Positions 48,144 through 63,400 of a stretch of 64,000 bases of DNA are shown here, in pieces. Made by a program: the position numbers and the translations under genes. Each line of letters opens with the position of its first letter. The first letter of the stretch is position 1. The stretch is taken from positions 7,324,501 to 7,388,500 of the forward strand of contig CP114490.1 of assembly GCA_027186245.1 (NCBI GenBank), written 5' to 3'. The DNA is from Coriaria nepalensis. Its lineage: Eukaryota > Streptophyta > Magnoliopsida > Cucurbitales > Coriariaceae. The notes beneath the pieces were generated by a model that saw only the letters and a list, made by a program, of their open reading frames with translations, did no database searches and was not told the origin of the DNA.

Positions 48144-51100
48144 CTACCTACTGTCCCTGTCCGCTCCAAATTCTCCATCCTCGAGCTCCACATGATCACT
48201 ACTCCTATGAGATCCATTATGCCGTTCCTTCCTATGTCTTCTATGTCTGCCTTCACTGTCAGAATCATGACCAGTTGCATGCTGTAAAACCACAAGGGTC
48301 CCACTTAAAGGCAGAAAGAATCATATCTAACAGGTATACTGCAATGTGGTGTAACAAGCCTATAAGAGCTCTATTTCAAGTGGGTCGCTTGCTAATAACC
48401 TACACCCCAACCCCCCACCCCCCGATCCCAAAATTTTGGTCCAAATCCTTCTCTACTGGATGAAAGACGCCTCTTCTTTGCATTTATTATGGATCCTTCT
48501 TCACGAGTATTGTAATTGGAAGTCTTATTACTCCAAATAAATCGAGTTCTTTTTTTTGGAAAAAAAAAAAAAAGTCGAAGATTCTTTTTTTTTCCTATAC
48601 AATTCATACATGATATACCCGTTACATACGACTCTTATGCCCCCAGGGGTGGGAATTTGGAAGAAAGAGATTATATATGGGTTACTAGAGAAAGTTTTGA
48701 AAATAACCAAAGGAGGGGAAAACATGACATACCCTTCTTGATTTCTTCCGATCTCTGTGTTCTTGAGATTTCTTAGACCGGTCATATCCATTATCTTCTT
48801 CATATGTTTGATCCTCAGGACTATGATGGTGCTTCCTTTGCTTCTTATTATCTTCCCTTTCGGATCTTCTGTAGTCTCTCGAGGAATCAATTACATCATC
48901 GTTTTCGCTGTCTGTTCTATCCCTCTTTAAGTGCTCGTCTTTTTCTCTTTCACGTCCAGTCTCTTTTTCCCTCCTCTGCTTCTCCTTCCTCCTTTCTCTT
49001 TCCTCTCTTTCTTTTTCCTTTTTGGCCTGCAAGTAGAAGAAGAAATTAATATCATAGGCAACATGTCACTCCTTTTCGGGTTTGATGAGTTAGAATTCAT
49101 TCAGCAAAAGACACGATTGCCAAAATATTTTATAAAAAAATACCATGTAGAAAGCCAAAATAAAACTTGGTTAAAACACTGAAATGGCAGTCTAATGGAT
49201 TTAAATAAAAAATGCACAGAAAAAGTAATTGAATACCTTTTCCTCCTTACGAATCCGCTCATTCTCTTTTTCCTGCTCTTTCAGTTGTGTGATGTACTCC
49301 TCAAATATTTCCCTACAGATCCTCTCCTCCACAATGGAACTACAACATAGCATTCAGTAAAAGCATATTTTAGTTCACAATACTTCAAATACATAAGATC
49401 ATTTATGGACGACTCCCAGAGCTCAACCAACATCTATTAAGTAAAAGTAGAAAAATAACAAATTTATAATTAATCCGCATTAGGTATCCATAAAAAGTGT
49501 CCACTTATGAAACTTGTTCACTTTTTTTTTTCCCCTTCGATACTAGTTTGTTTCTCAGCTTGAACATAGGACTTGAGAAACTCATAAAGGGCAATTCAAA
49601 TGTAGCCCCAATTCTTTGTCCTAGCCATTGCCTGTAAGTCATATAAAATTGAGGCAAAAGCTCGGATTGACCCATCACCACTCCCATTAGGAGTGACTGA
49701 ATTAAAGAGTTTCTAGACCAAAATACAAAGTGAAGAGCTTTAAAAAAATCCCCCCCCCCCCCTCTTCCTCTTTTGTTTTGTTCAAAGAGAGACCCGAGAA
49801 TTTAAAATCTGGATTTATCCCTCCATATGCTGCCCTCAATTAGGGTTTGGTGTGGACTAAGGAAGGGACATGAATTGCATATTGGGCAACTGCCTTATTT
49901 TATTGAAGCATTAAACAACAAATTGATGTGGAAAATGACAACAAACCAATTATTAACAAGAAATACCTATATTCTTGGCTCCCCTCAAAAAGCAGTTTGC
50001 ATTCCTCCCATTTCGAAGATGCAGATATATCCTGCAACAAAGAAAATAGGGAAGTTTTTCACAACCATCTTCAACTGTTGAGAGAATATTAAAATAACAA
50101 GAAAAGCTTAGGAGGTTTCAATTGACACAAGGACGGACACCATTTCAACAGCTGAGAAAGCATTCTTTATTTTATTTTTTTTCCAAAACTTAATTCAATG
50201 AAAGCACACTAAATAAACACCCTGATGTGTCAAACGAGATCTAAAATGATGATTTATTTGATAGAGAAAAAACCCTTGACAGCTCCTTAAGAAAAACATA
50301 ATACTTCACATTATTAACTACAAGAGATTAATTAATTCACATTATTAACTAAAAGAGATTAATTAAACCTTGATGGAGAATATAAGATGATAGAAGTCAT
50401 CTGCAAGACGCTTATTCCTCCTAGCTTCTTTCTCATCTTTCTCCCTGATTCGTTCCAGAAATTCGTCAAATACTAGCTGTAAAGCCACAGGGAATCATAT
50501 CAGTGAAGGGTGCATAGAAACAACAGCCTAGTACAAAATTTACTGGTCAAAAATATTTTACTAGGATTACTTAATTGGAAGATGGAAATCATGTCATACA
50601 AACACACCTCATTTTTTATCCGAATATTATTAATTCCAGTAACAAAATGTCCTTTAAACAGAAGACAAAAAACTTTTCCCACTGTGGAAGGACTTGTAGC
50701 ACTAAATGAGCCTCACATTGAATTATTTCAAAATCTCTATAAAATAATAAAATGATAGGAATAAGGGACCTATGGTTTCCAAATTACTGCTAAGAGTGTC
50801 TAAGATGCCAAGGGGGATCGTAATGTTATTGAACTCAATAAGAATATTTCCTCAATCACAATAAGCTACATAGGAGCCCCATTTCAGCAAGCTTTGTTGA
50901 AGGATCAAAGATCCAGACAAAATTTTGGAGCAACCAAGTCCACTATAAAAATAAATAAAAAATTGTATTGAAAAAAAAAGACAAACATGTATTTAAAGAG
51001 ACTTGACCAGTATAAAATGCTGTGTAAAAAGCAGACCGAAATGTAAAAATGAGTATAAAAAACTTTTAAGAGAAAATCCTTACCCCTAAGTTGACATCTG

Positions 51101-54100
51101 ATACTGGTGGCGAGTCAATATCTTTGGAAATAGCAGCTCTGAAGTCCTCAAGAGTCCAATTTAATGACAGCGTGACCTAAAAACCCCACAGCATTAGAAC
51201 ATCCAAAAAAAAAAGTTTTCAATGTGTACAAGAAGAGGAAAACGGAAAAGAGGAAAAGAAAAGAAAAATAGTATAGATCATACCTTTCCCATCTTCACTG
51301 CATATTTTATTCGTGTTCTGTCATCACGATACTGTTTAAAAAAGGAAGGCACTCAATGAGCACTCAAAGCAATGTATTATCAATCAGCTTTAGGTGGTAA
51401 CTTTCTTGAGCAATGTAAGATATGTTTATTGGTACACAATAACAGAAGTTTCATTTTGTTTCCGGATTATGGCCAAGAAAAGGCAAAAATAATTCCTGCT
51501 AAGAAAAGAGGCTAGAATGACACCGCCACCTCTTATCATTTTGATGCTTTTAATATCAGTAAGATCACACTGCACTAGAAGCCCTTAGTAATCATTGCTT
51601 AGAACCCAGAGGGCATGATATCCTTTGCAGATATCAAGAGAGAGTTGACATACTTGTTTCTGGAGCTCTTCAGCAACGTCTTCAAACAAGTCTTTAGGCG
51701 TTGAACCAGATGAATTTGATGCAACTGCTAAATATGCAGGTAAATCTTTAACCTGTGAGAGAAAGATGATTTTAAGGATTAGACAAATATTACCATCAAA
51801 TGAGAACATGACTTGGTACGACCAGCTTTTTTCCACTGAGAAACACAATCTTGGAAGGAAATAAATTCTTGCTGACTTTTGCGTGGTAATCACGCCAGTG
51901 TGTTTTCGGCGTAATAACCCTTGTAGAAATGTGTTCTTCTATCATCTTCCGGAACTCATCACGGTTTTTTCGCTCGGCTTTTCTCAGTTCCTCCTATTTT
52001 CAACAAAGTAAGAGACGAATGAAGTTCTTCAAAAGAAATAGGAGGAAGTAGAACATGAGACAATCAGGAAAGAAAAAGACTTATAAAAGCACCTTCTGTA
52101 TCTTCCGCTGCTCCTCCTCTTCCTTTTCCAAATCACGCAAATATTCCTGTACAACATATTCCCACAAATTTAAGTATCCAGCTCAAAATCAATGCATAAA
52201 TCAAGGGGCGAAAAAAAAAAACGAAGAAATAAACACCTGAAAAATTTCCAAACGATCAATTTTTTCAAGTCGTGAACATCTTTCATCTGCCTCCAAGCGA
52301 TCTTGTACTTTTCTCCACTGGCTACTAGCCTTGTGACATTGTGCTTGCATACATTAGAAGAGCTTATCCAGCAATAATGCAATGACAAAGAAAACTGGGA
52401 CATTGCCAATAGAGTACCTTAATAAAGTCACAAGACTCCAAAAAATTTCTGTATTCCAATGTATTCTGTTTGCGGTCCTTCTGTGCCTTGGCCCGTTCCT
52501 AACCAAGATCCCATTTATTAATGCAAGGATATAATTTAAATCTACAATCCTGATTATAGTTAATTTAAAATAGTATAGTTAATTTAAAATCATCTTGCAC
52601 ATCCATATTTCATTTGCAAGAAAAGAAAGGCTTAATAGTGCCTTTTTTTCCTTTTTTTCCTTTTTTTTTTTGTTTTGTTTTTTGTTTTTTTCCAGTGAGA
52701 AAGGCTTAATGGTTATGCAACAAACCAAAACCCATTTTGTTTCTACAATGTGAGGAGCTTAATTTGTCATTGATATTATATATCAATCAACAGCACCCAA
52801 CTTATTTGCAGAGGCTTTTAGCTAATCCTTTCTACTTTGAAGACATTGTGGGAAGCTTATTTTGGGTTGATTTTGGCCCCATACCTTGTTCTTGAGCTCC
52901 TCCACGTAGTTTTCAAAAAGATCACGACGGTCTCTATCTCGTTCAATTGCTTTGAAGCGTTCATCATTTTCAAAAATTGACTCAGCTTTACTGAATGACA
53001 GTTGAAATTTTTCAAAATAGCAATTCACAGTTAATAAAACTGCCAAATAAAAAAAATAAGCTATGGCATGAAGAAAAAGAGTACTGCATTTTTGGAAGGA
53101 AATAGAGAGATATCGGACCTCCATCTTGTGGATGAAGTTAACTCTGTGAACTCCTGTACAGAATTATATACGATAAGAATTCCTGAAACCAGCAATACAA
53201 CAAAATAAAATTTCTGGCATACTAAGCAACCTACTTCTAACATCTTTCTGAACTCTTCCCGTCCCCTTTTATGTTTCAGGCGCCTTTCCTCCACTTCTTG
53301 TTTCTTCTTTTGACCCAAAAACTGAAACACATGAAGGGTACTTCAATAATGACAAGAAATAATGTTTTTCTGATCAATTATATACCAATACAAAACTTCA
53401 AACATAACTGGATATTATTTCCATCATTTCAGCAAGTATCATATACCAAGATGACATTAAAAGCTTACTATCAACGTTGATAGCACAGACTTGATTGCAA
53501 ATTTAATCTTGTTACTTACCTCATTAAAAGCTTGCTTGCGCTCTCCTAGTGTTTTCAAAGCACCATACCTCTTGTCAGTAATTATAACTCTCATGGCCTG
53601 ATAACACACGTAAACATATATTTATATATAGATTGCATTAGACATTATTACTAATACAGAAGGAATAAAACTGAAAGCACAATTCAATTACCCGATCCCA
53701 AGTCCAGTCAGAACCAACATTCGCCGACTCCAAGAGAGCTTTAAATGCATTTTTAGCTTCCTAAAATAAAATTTTGAGCAAAAAATTTACCGGAAAACAA
53801 ACAACAGAGTGCAAATTCTTCACCAACCTGCTTGTCAGCATACACTAAAGTTTCTTGATCAATGGCCCTCTCTTCTGATACAGTATCTTTGACTTTGTCC
53901 CCTCCCACCTCTTTTTCAATTTCCTAATGGGTATGTTAACCACATAGAATAATTACAGATCAAAATCAAATATTAATCCAGAGAATAAGAACTAGAATCA
54001 CAAAAAAGCAGTACTTCTACTACATCTTCTGCAGGAACATCATCGGCAGACTGATCAGTACAGTGACCTGTTGAACTTTTTATATCCCTGCAAAATTTTC

Positions 54101-57100
54101 CAATACATGAACATTAAAGTTATATTTCAACTTAACTATTTGACCAAATGAAAAAAAACCAGGGAGAGATTGCCTATACATTGGCTCTGCCCCGGTATTC
54201 ACGATAGCAACAGCGGTCCCAGCACTTCCAGAAGCAGAGCCATTAAGAGAAATTAAATTTATGGGCAGCCAATATTCGTCAGCATTTGTCTCAATAGCCA
54301 GAGCTACAGCAGGTGAGATGGATGATGAGGAAACCATTTGAGGATCACTAGCAGCAATAGTAGGTTCCGCTGCCACAGGGCTAGATTCAACTCGTTCAGC
54401 TATGGAAGATGTAACATCTGAATCAGCCTGTGCTTTGGAAGGAGTGGTAGAAGGTTTTTGTTCACAAGGAACTGCATCCAGTCGTGTTCCATTTGTTGAT
54501 GCCTTCTCGACTTGTTCTCGGGCCAACTTTGGTTTTTGGGGAGAAAAACAAAAGGGAAATGAATTTAGAAATGTAGAGAGGGGTAAAGAAAAAAGAGAGA
54601 GTAAATAGGATAAGAAGAGAAGAAACCTTCAACTCCTCAGGGATCCTCCATTTAGATTCCTTGGTGACCTTGTTGTAGTAATACCTGCTCATAAATAAAA
54701 TAGACGGAATATGTCAACAGTGACTCAATAAATTTCAAGGCCTGTGATTTATTAGTTCCTGTTGATCCACTATTAGAGAGCTCACTTTCGTCCATCGGGA
54801 CTGTTAAATTCCTTCCAGTTAGTTGAGGCATCCGCCCTCTGTGACAATGATGAAAGCTAAATAAGTTGAAACACCATATAAGGAAAGAAATCCACTCACA
54901 AAAGAATAGTAGAAAAAGAAAATCTTCAAATTAACAAGTGAAACAACAACTGAATGAAGATACTGGAAAAGTTTAGTAAAACCAAAAGCAATGTGGATAG
55001 AACCAGTTATGTATATTGCATAGACTAAAAAGTGCACTAGTAGTGAAGTAGACCCATCATTTCACCAATCAGGAGAAATTAGAGACATCACTAGGAAACA
55101 CCCCTACAACCTTACATGGATAGATAGCAATTGAATTTCAATACTCAAATGTGGCTCCCTGCCAAAGAGCCATCATTATTAAGCTAGAACTTATATCATT
55201 TACAAAATATTATGTTCTCAACCCATCCAGAATTCGAAGCTCAATTATTAACACTAAATTAAAATAAGTTAAAAGCTGCAACGCCATTAGAAGCCTTCAG
55301 GACAAAAAGTAAACTTCGATCATTAAGCCAACTCATAATGCACAAGAATTAATGTCAACGTTGGAGTTGGTTTTTCCAACATAAAGTGCCACACCACAAC
55401 AAATTCAAGGAAATAATACAAATAACAGAATTTTACTAACATTCAAGCAATATAGGTAGAGCAAGCAGCAAAGACCCACAGCTTATCCTACCTCTCAAAA
55501 AGGTAGCCCAGCAAGTACCTGTAAGAATCTTAAAAGCTACAGAAGTCATGCAAATTGTTTACAGGTAAAGTAAAGAAAAACGAATGAATGGATGCAAGAT
55601 AATACAAGCCGACAAATGTCAGCGTACCTCGAAAGCCCCTACTGAAAGAGAACACTTTAAAGTACATCAAATGAGATGGGTATAAGTTTTTCACAAGTAT
55701 TCTATACTGATCAATTAATCTCATACTGAGTGAGAAACACATTTATGTAAAAAAAAAAAAACGATTCAGAAAACAGTATCAACTTACCCAAGCTTATTAA
55801 AAGTCATAATTCATTTTCAGAAATAAAATACAAGCAATAAAACACGACAATATTTTCAGAAAGTTTCACCTTGACAGAAAAGCCAGCATCCTAGGGTGAG
55901 CTAACCAAGCAGTGTTTTATATTTTTATGTTTCAGCAGAATTTGCAAGTAGAATAGCAGTAAGAAAAGGTTAACATCTAGGGATTAAAATGCTGTCAAAT
56001 CCACATAATGAAGGAAAGATACAAATATGCTTGCACGTTCCACCTTACCTGAAAAGAATAGGAATGCTTGAGGGATAGAAATAAAAAGTTGATTAACTCA
56101 CCTCAATTGGTGTCATCAATTCCAAGGGCTTCTCCCAACTAGATATTTTCGTCTTCTTGTTGTAATAATATCTTCAAAAAAATCGAAGGATTTAAGTATA
56201 GTATTAGAAACATTACAAATTGTCCAATTTAAATTTCAGTTTAAAAAAACAAATTATATATATATATATAGCACTGTAGAAAAAGATGCAGAATGTGATA
56301 CCTCCTTCTTGGGAAAGAGAAAATAAAAGTCAAGTACCTTTTGATTCACACAAAAAATAAATTGCTAACATGGACTCATAAAAACTTGGGTACTTCTACC
56401 TTGTCAGAGCAGCAAGTGCTTAGGGAAGAAGACAACCAAGTGATGTGAAATCATAATTAAATAAACTGTAAAATGCAACAAGAAGAGAAACTGGTGACAT
56501 AGAATAACCTATATCATGAGAATAGAGTACCTTCTTCCATCAGCAGATGTATGCTCTCTCCAATCTGCTGAGGTTACTCCAGTAGTGATAGGCTGAGCAT
56601 TGGGAGCCTGAAATTTTTTTTGACAGAGCATGTACTATGAACAACCCCAATGAACCCATGTAGGAGGGTGAAAAAACAAAAGTCAGAGAAACGAGAAAGC
56701 CTTCTTACTGGAGCAACACCAGTGGTAACAAAAGATTGTTCTCCAATTTGCTGCAGAGGCATGACGGGATCAGTACCCTGGATCTCAGATGGTAAGATAG
56801 GTTGGCCTCCAGAAGAAGGAACAGGTACTTGGATTTGAGATGCAGGATGAGGATTGGGAATATTATAATTTTGTGGATGACCATAAGAAGATGCAAACTG
56901 CATATGTAATTCTAATAGGGTTGAGATCCATGAATATTAATGGAAAGCGGAAACTAAACAGTCAATCTAGTCTGAACTTACACTGTATGAAGAAGATAAA
57001 GGAGCTCCAAGGCCAGACATGTAACTAGTTGGAGGCTGAGCATTTGACTGAGGTAGTGGAGATTCAGATGCAAATGGCCGACCTGGTGGAGCAACTGGCA

Positions 57101-58033
57101 ATGGAACTGCCTGTGGCGGAAGTGTCCCATGACCTGGCTCAGTGGTTCTTGAAGGTAACTGTACCAATGGTTGAGAAAACTGAGATTGCTGAGCCTGAGG
57201 AGGAGGAGGCAGTACAGCATTCATCAAAGGAACACCTGGGCCAAGAGGCTGAAAATGTTGAGGAGCCATGGGAATGAACTGCTGCGAGTGTGGTGCTGGA
57301 ACCACCGGCCGAAACTGCTACAATAGAAAACTACAAAATAAACTGAACAGATAGATAAACAATAAGATGATTATTTTTTTTCTTTAAATCTTTTTTGTGC
57401 GCATGAGTTGGGTAGGGTGCTATAATAATAAAATTGCAGCTCTGATATTTACTTGGGAAGGCATTGGTGGAGCAAAGGGTCGAGTAGGATCCATGGAACC
57501 AACAACGGGAGGCCGGAGAGGCTTTTCCAAAAAAATTAAAAAAAAAAAAATTAACAAAAAATTAGTAATACATAATCAACAGTAAAATGGAAAGGAAATG
57601 GGAGCATGTTTGGAACTGATTTGGGATTTTCAAATATATCGTGTATTAGACCACTCTTTAAACATGAAATTAAACAAAAGATTGTTTTCAGAAAACTAGA
57701 AACATCTTTTGAAACGTATTTCTAGTAGCCAACAGTAAGCTAGTTTTCGCGTTTTTTTCTCACTGGTTGTTTACTTCTCATGGCATAAATCCTTTTTTCG
57801 ACTTTTCAAAATATATTAAATACAGGAAAAAGAATAAGAACAAACTAGCAAATCATGCTGAATCAAAAACACCATACAGAAAAACTAAAGAAAATCGTTC
57901 TGGTGAATTAAACAATAGTTAAACCATCTCATACGAGCTCCAGGTGGTACGACTATCAAATACCCAAAACAATGTGATTTCTGGAATCTGAACATAGTAC
58001 CTGTAAACCTGAATACTGAGGATTACTGGCCAT
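48144..58033 (-). CDS. PRP40A: Pre-mRNA-processing protein 40A (PRP40A)
   Basis: Twenty-eight exons on the minus strand, from ATG at 58033 (exon 58001-58033) to the stop at 48144-48146 (last exon 48144-48281). All have GT-AG junctions in phase and give 1,022 residues, normal for plant PRP40. PRP40 is a U1 snRNP-associated factor that helps pair 5' and 3' splice sites and, in plants, binds the RNA polymerase II tail through its WW domains. Domains: a Pro/Gln-rich N-terminus (1-209), WW1 with Trp225 and Trp247, WW2 with Trp266 and Trp288, a Ser/Ala-rich linker (296-435), FF domains from about 468 to 870 (for example [20 protein letters not shown] and [20 protein letters not shown]), and a Lys/Arg/Glu-rich tail with HRDRKKSRR and an SR-like end. 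The largest exons are 56982-57317, 54180-54526 and 48733-49026. No defect was seen. Confidence 0.95.
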
Positions 58034-60439
58034 ATCGACAGGGTCACAACTCACAAGCCTGTACTGAACTTCAAAAACCAACAATCATCATAAGTTCCTC
58101 ACCCGTTCTTAACCTTTCATCCTGGAAAGACAATGATAGAACTTAGATATGAAAACCAGAGAAGAAATGTAACACCACTTCAACAAATATCACAGGAAAA
58201 AATTCCTTTAAACCTAACATTCATCATCTCTATCAAATTAAACCCATAAAATATTCAAAAAGTCACAGAACTCCATAAAACAGAACCAAACCCTAATTAA
58301 AACTCAGCTCAAAAACCTACAATCGAAACATATCGGAATGAGGAGAGAACGACTAAAAATCCTGCTCAATAAGAAATTATGAAGTACCATGGATTCGTTG
58401 AAGAAGGAGATGGAATGCCTTACTGTATCGCGGAAGAAAGGGTACGAGCTCGGCGACAGGTCGAAACGTGCGCTTTTCTGGTCCACGCCTTTGTGGCTCG
58501 AAACTGAAGAATGTGAACCGCACCGGTCCTGGGAGTGGTCCGGTTTATCCACCTTGGAACTTCTTTTTTTTTTTTGGCCAAAAGACTTGAAGACTTCAAG
58601 AAGTTGTTTATGGCTAAATTACTAATTTGGTCCCTTTTCTAAGAATGTGGTCCTTATACTTTATACATAATCTCAACGTGGCCACTATACTTTATTTTTT
58701 CCAATTTGATCCTTTAGAGTTCAGAGAATTTCTGAAAAGAGAAACTAGTATAAGCCTCAAAACATTGCATAATTATAATGAATATAAAAAACTTATAGAA
58801 ATAATAATAAGTAAAGTTTAAATTATAATAATTATTAATTTCATTTTATATAAATAAAATGTTTTATATTATATAATTATTAAGTAATTATTAAAATTTT
58901 AAATTTAACTTAATTTAATTATTTATATTTTTATTATATTTAATTTAAATTTAATATTTATAACACATTTTACCTCCAACTCCAACACCAATAAAAAAAA
59001 ACTATTCTTTTACTATCTCCTTCAATTTATATTTTTTTTTTGTTAACTTTTTTTTTTCTTATTCATTTTTCGACCCAATGCCACCACCAACAAATTATGG
59101 GTGACTATTTTTCCTGATCTTATTCCATTCTCTTTCCGGCATTAATTAGAAATTAAACTATTGGTCCCGTCTTATTCTCATTTTAAAATAATATTTAAGA
59201 AAAAAATTAATAAAAGTATATTTAATTATAATAATATAATTATAAATATTGAATAAATTTTACTTATAATTTTTTATAAATTTTTCCTGTTAATTTATTA
59301 TTTTATTAAATTATGAGTATTGTATGAGTTATAATCTCAAATTTAGATTATTATATAAACTAATAATTAATAATTAATTATAAAAAATAAACAATTTTAA
59401 CTAGGAATGTCAATCTCATGTACTAAATTAGGAATAAAAAAGAAAGTAATTAAAAAATTAATATCTTAATGTCGACGATAGATGTTAATGACAACAGGTG
59501 GCAGAGGATGGTTGGAGGAAGGGTGGCGATGGTTGGTGGGTGGAAATAATGGAAAATTTTAAAAAATGGCTTAAAATATTAAATTTAAGTTCATGGATAC
59601 AAATATAAATAATTAATTTAAAATATATCAATTTTTAAAATTTTAATAATTATTTATTAATATTTATATAATTATTTTATTTATATTTATATAATTATTT
59701 TATTTATATTTAATAAAATTAAAATTTTATTATAATTTAAATTTAAAATTAAGTATTTATTTTAGATAATTTTTTATAATTTATATAAAAATTTAAAAAT
59801 TAATCTTAATTTTCCCTTTATAAAATAATTAAAAAATAGTTACTTCCAGCTGTCTAAATTGCATAATCATTTAGAAATTTTAGCGAGAATATTTTCCCAC
59901 AAGATTCATTCAATTTTAACTGTTGGTAGTACTTACTTCTAAACCACTTAAAAAAAAAAAACCTCTTAAAATTGATTCAATCTTTCGCCACACTTTTTTA
60001 AATGCACTTTTACACTTTAAAATATAAAATTTTAAAATAATTATTAAACGATATAAAATTAATAAAATGTAAAAATAATTATTATATATATATTTAGAAC
60101 AATTATTGCACAATATTTCTTCTTCACGGATTTTTTATTATTTAAAAGCCTTTTTTTTTTCTTTTTTCCACATTTATTGATTAAAAAAAATGATTGAAAA
60201 AAGAAGAAAAAAAAAACCCAATTTCGTCCTACACAAATAATTCATTCAAAGTGGGGTCTCATGTAAACCATTCCACCTGTCGATCTTCTCCATTTTTCTG
60301 GAACACGCTCCCTCTTCTGTCCTCTCCCTCCTCTCCATCAAATTCAACCTCCTTTTCTTTCACCGGCAATCCATGACAACTTTCATCAACCATCATCACC
60401 CTCTCTGCCACTCTTCGCCATTCAAACCCTCCTCCTTCA
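58034..60439. other. Divergent promoter region between PRP40A and EGY3
   Basis: The two genes point away from each other. 58034-58400 is the leader of PRP40A and may contain a leader intron. 58640-60180 is extremely AT-rich with no frame of interest. 60260-60439 is CT-rich leader sequence of the EGY3 gene. No gene is seen here. Confidence 0.6.
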
Positions 60440-63400
60440 ATGGCTACTCTCTCTATTGCTTCTCATTCCTGTTTATTCCGAAACAACAACATCAAAAAAC
60501 CAAAACAGACCCACCACCACCTCTCCTTTTCCACATTCTCTAGACCCATTTCAAGAAAACCCCTCACTTTCTCCATTAAAGAAAACCCAGAAAACAACCC
60601 CTCTTCTTCTTCAGTTTCCGTGGTTTCTGAGAAATCAGATACAGGTAATGTTATCCAGAAGAGTGAAGAAGAAGAAGTAAAGGGGGGTGATGCTGTAGTG
60701 AATGAGAAACAACAACAACAGCAGCAGCAGCAAGAGATGGATTGGAAGACAGACGAGGAGTTTAAGAAGTTTATGGGTAATCCTTCTATAGAGGCGGCTA
60801 TAAAGCTCGAGAAGAAGAGAGCAGATAGGAAGCTTAAGCAGCTCGATAGTGAAAGTAAGAGTGGGAACCCAATTTTGGGTTTTCTTAGTAGGCTTGCTCG
60901 TTATAGTTTGGCTAAAGAGAAAGAAAGGTTAGAAAAGGCTGAGCAGAATTTCAAGGCTCTTGATCTCAATAAGGTAAACTGAATCAAGAAATACACATTG
61001 ATTTTCCAATACTGTTAGAATTTCTTACTTCTAATTGAAATGCCTAGAAAAATGTTGTCAATTGGTAGCTTAATCAAAGAGTTGGAGAGGAAATTGTTGT
61101 AATTTTCTATTAAAGCACTAATTACATATACATATATATTGACAGTTAAAGAGCTGTTTCGGGTTCGATACATTTTTTGCGAGCGATGTTCGAAGATTTG
61201 GAGATGGGGGTATTTTTATTGGGAATTTGAGGAAACCCATTGAAGAGGTCGTTCCCAAATTGGAGAAGAAGATATCTGAGGCAGCAGGAAGGGAGGTGGT
61301 TTTATGGTTCATGGAAGAAAAGACAAATGATATTACAAAACAGGTACTTGTTTAGTTTGAACAGAGTTATTGTGTTTTATCAAATTATTGTTGCATCCAT
61401 TTTAGGAATGCTAATAGTTCATATTCCTCACTCCATTTAGAAGCACTTATTTTTTTGTCTAGTTAAGACACAAGTCCAGTTTGGACCCACAATTTTTTAG
61501 TTTAGGCGCTAAAAGTCAACTTGGTGAATCTATCCAAATAGACTTGATTAGGTACAAGATTTCACAACCCCCCTACAAATGAAACTTCTGTCTTCTGTTG
61601 TGTTATGTTCTAGAAAATATTCCAATAAAATTTAAGCCTCTCAAGAACTGGAGTTTTTGCAAAATGTATTTCAGTCAATTGTGAGTGAAAATTGTGATTT
61701 TCTGTTTCGATAAGCATTTTAGAGACAAATAGTGTCTTTTTTGGGGGGTGGGGGGGAGTTTCAAAAGGTGATGGTAAGTGGGACCTACTTTCGTTGATCG
61801 GGTTATTATTATACCAGTAGTATATCAGCTGCAAATAAGACCCTATGAAACTCATTCTACATCCATTTTTTGGTCATCTCCTAAATCTCTTTTTTCACTC
61901 ATGTTGATTCTCTTCTTTCAGGTATGCATGGTGCAACCGAAATCAGAAATCGATCTTCAGTTCGAGGCAACTAAGCTAAGCACCCCATTGGGATATCTTA
62001 GTTCTATACTCTTATGTGTTGCTACTTTCGGGACTATTGCCCTTATGAGCGGCTTCTTCCTTAAGCCGGATGCTACCTTTGATGACTATATAGCTGATGT
62101 CGTGCCTCTCTTTGGTGGATTCATTTCTATACTAGGAGTTTCTGAGGTATGTGAATCTTTGGCTAATGGATTTTACTTTGAATGCTACTATTATATTCTA
62201 TCTTGATTTTTCTTGAATGGTAAGGAGCTCTTTAATTGTACAGATATCAACAAGAGTAGTTGCTGCTCGTTATGGTATTAAGCTAAGCCCTTCTTTTCTC
62301 GTGCCTTCAAATTGGACTGGGTGCTTGGGAGTAATGAACAACTACGAATCACTTCTTCCAAACAAGAAAGCTCTTTTCGATATACCTGTGGCTCGAACTG
62401 CTAGTGCTTATTTAACTTCCTTTGTTCTTGCTATTACTGCCTTTTTGGTTGATGGCAGCTTTAATGGGGGTGACAATGCATTGTAAGTATTCTTTGGCAC
62501 CTTAGAATCTAAAAGTCAAATCTTATTTTGTGCCAAAAGTTTATAATAATGGTTTTTTTTCTCTTTTTTTTTTCTGGGCAGGTATATAAGGCCCCAATTC
62601 TTTTATAATAATCCCTTGCTTTCTTTTGTTCAATTTGTTATCGGACCCTATACGGACGACCTTGGAAATGTCTTGCCCTATGCAGTGGAAGGTGTCGGGG
62701 TTCCAGTTGATCCTCTTGCTTTTGCCGGACTTTTAGGTAATCAAACCTTTTGTTTTTGCTTGTTAGTCCTCGAGAAACTTAAAATTGGTAGACTTGTTAT
62801 AAACTGACATTTAGAGTAGGGAACTTTTAATTGTACGTTACCTAAACTATACTTTGTGGGTATAAATTGGAGAATTTTAAGTATTCTCAAACAGAGCATT
62901 AATAAAAATTAAGGGTAAAAAGAACCATCTTATACAAATTGTTATACTATTCAACAGGATGACATGCTATAATGATAAGCCTCAATCGATTAAGAACTCT
63001 TTCATTCAACGTATCTCACATGGTCATTATATACCACATAAGCAAGTGCCTTGTGGCCAACTATTACATTCTCTTACACCTATTGCAGGGATGGTTGTGA
63101 CTTCACTAAACTTATTACCATGTGGAAGACTCGAAGGAGGGCGCATAGCCCAAGCCATGTTCGGGAGAAGCACGGCTGCATTGCTATCATTTGCCACGTC
63201 ACTCCTACTCGGACTAGGCGGATTGAGTGGAAGTGTGCTTTGTCTAGCTTGGGGATTATTTGCTACTTTTTTCAGAGGGGGTGAAGAAATGCCTGCAACG
63301 GACGAGATCACTCCATTGGGTGATGATCGGTACGCTTGGGGCGTTGTCCTTAGTCTTATATGCTTCCTTACACTTTTTCCGAACGGAGGCGGGACTTTCA

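Noticed and set aside
58389..58625. 78-aa frame on the plus strand starting MDSLKKEMECL
   Set aside because: It lies in the PRP40A leader and promoter, has a T-run coded Phe stretch and a composition unlike a conserved protein.
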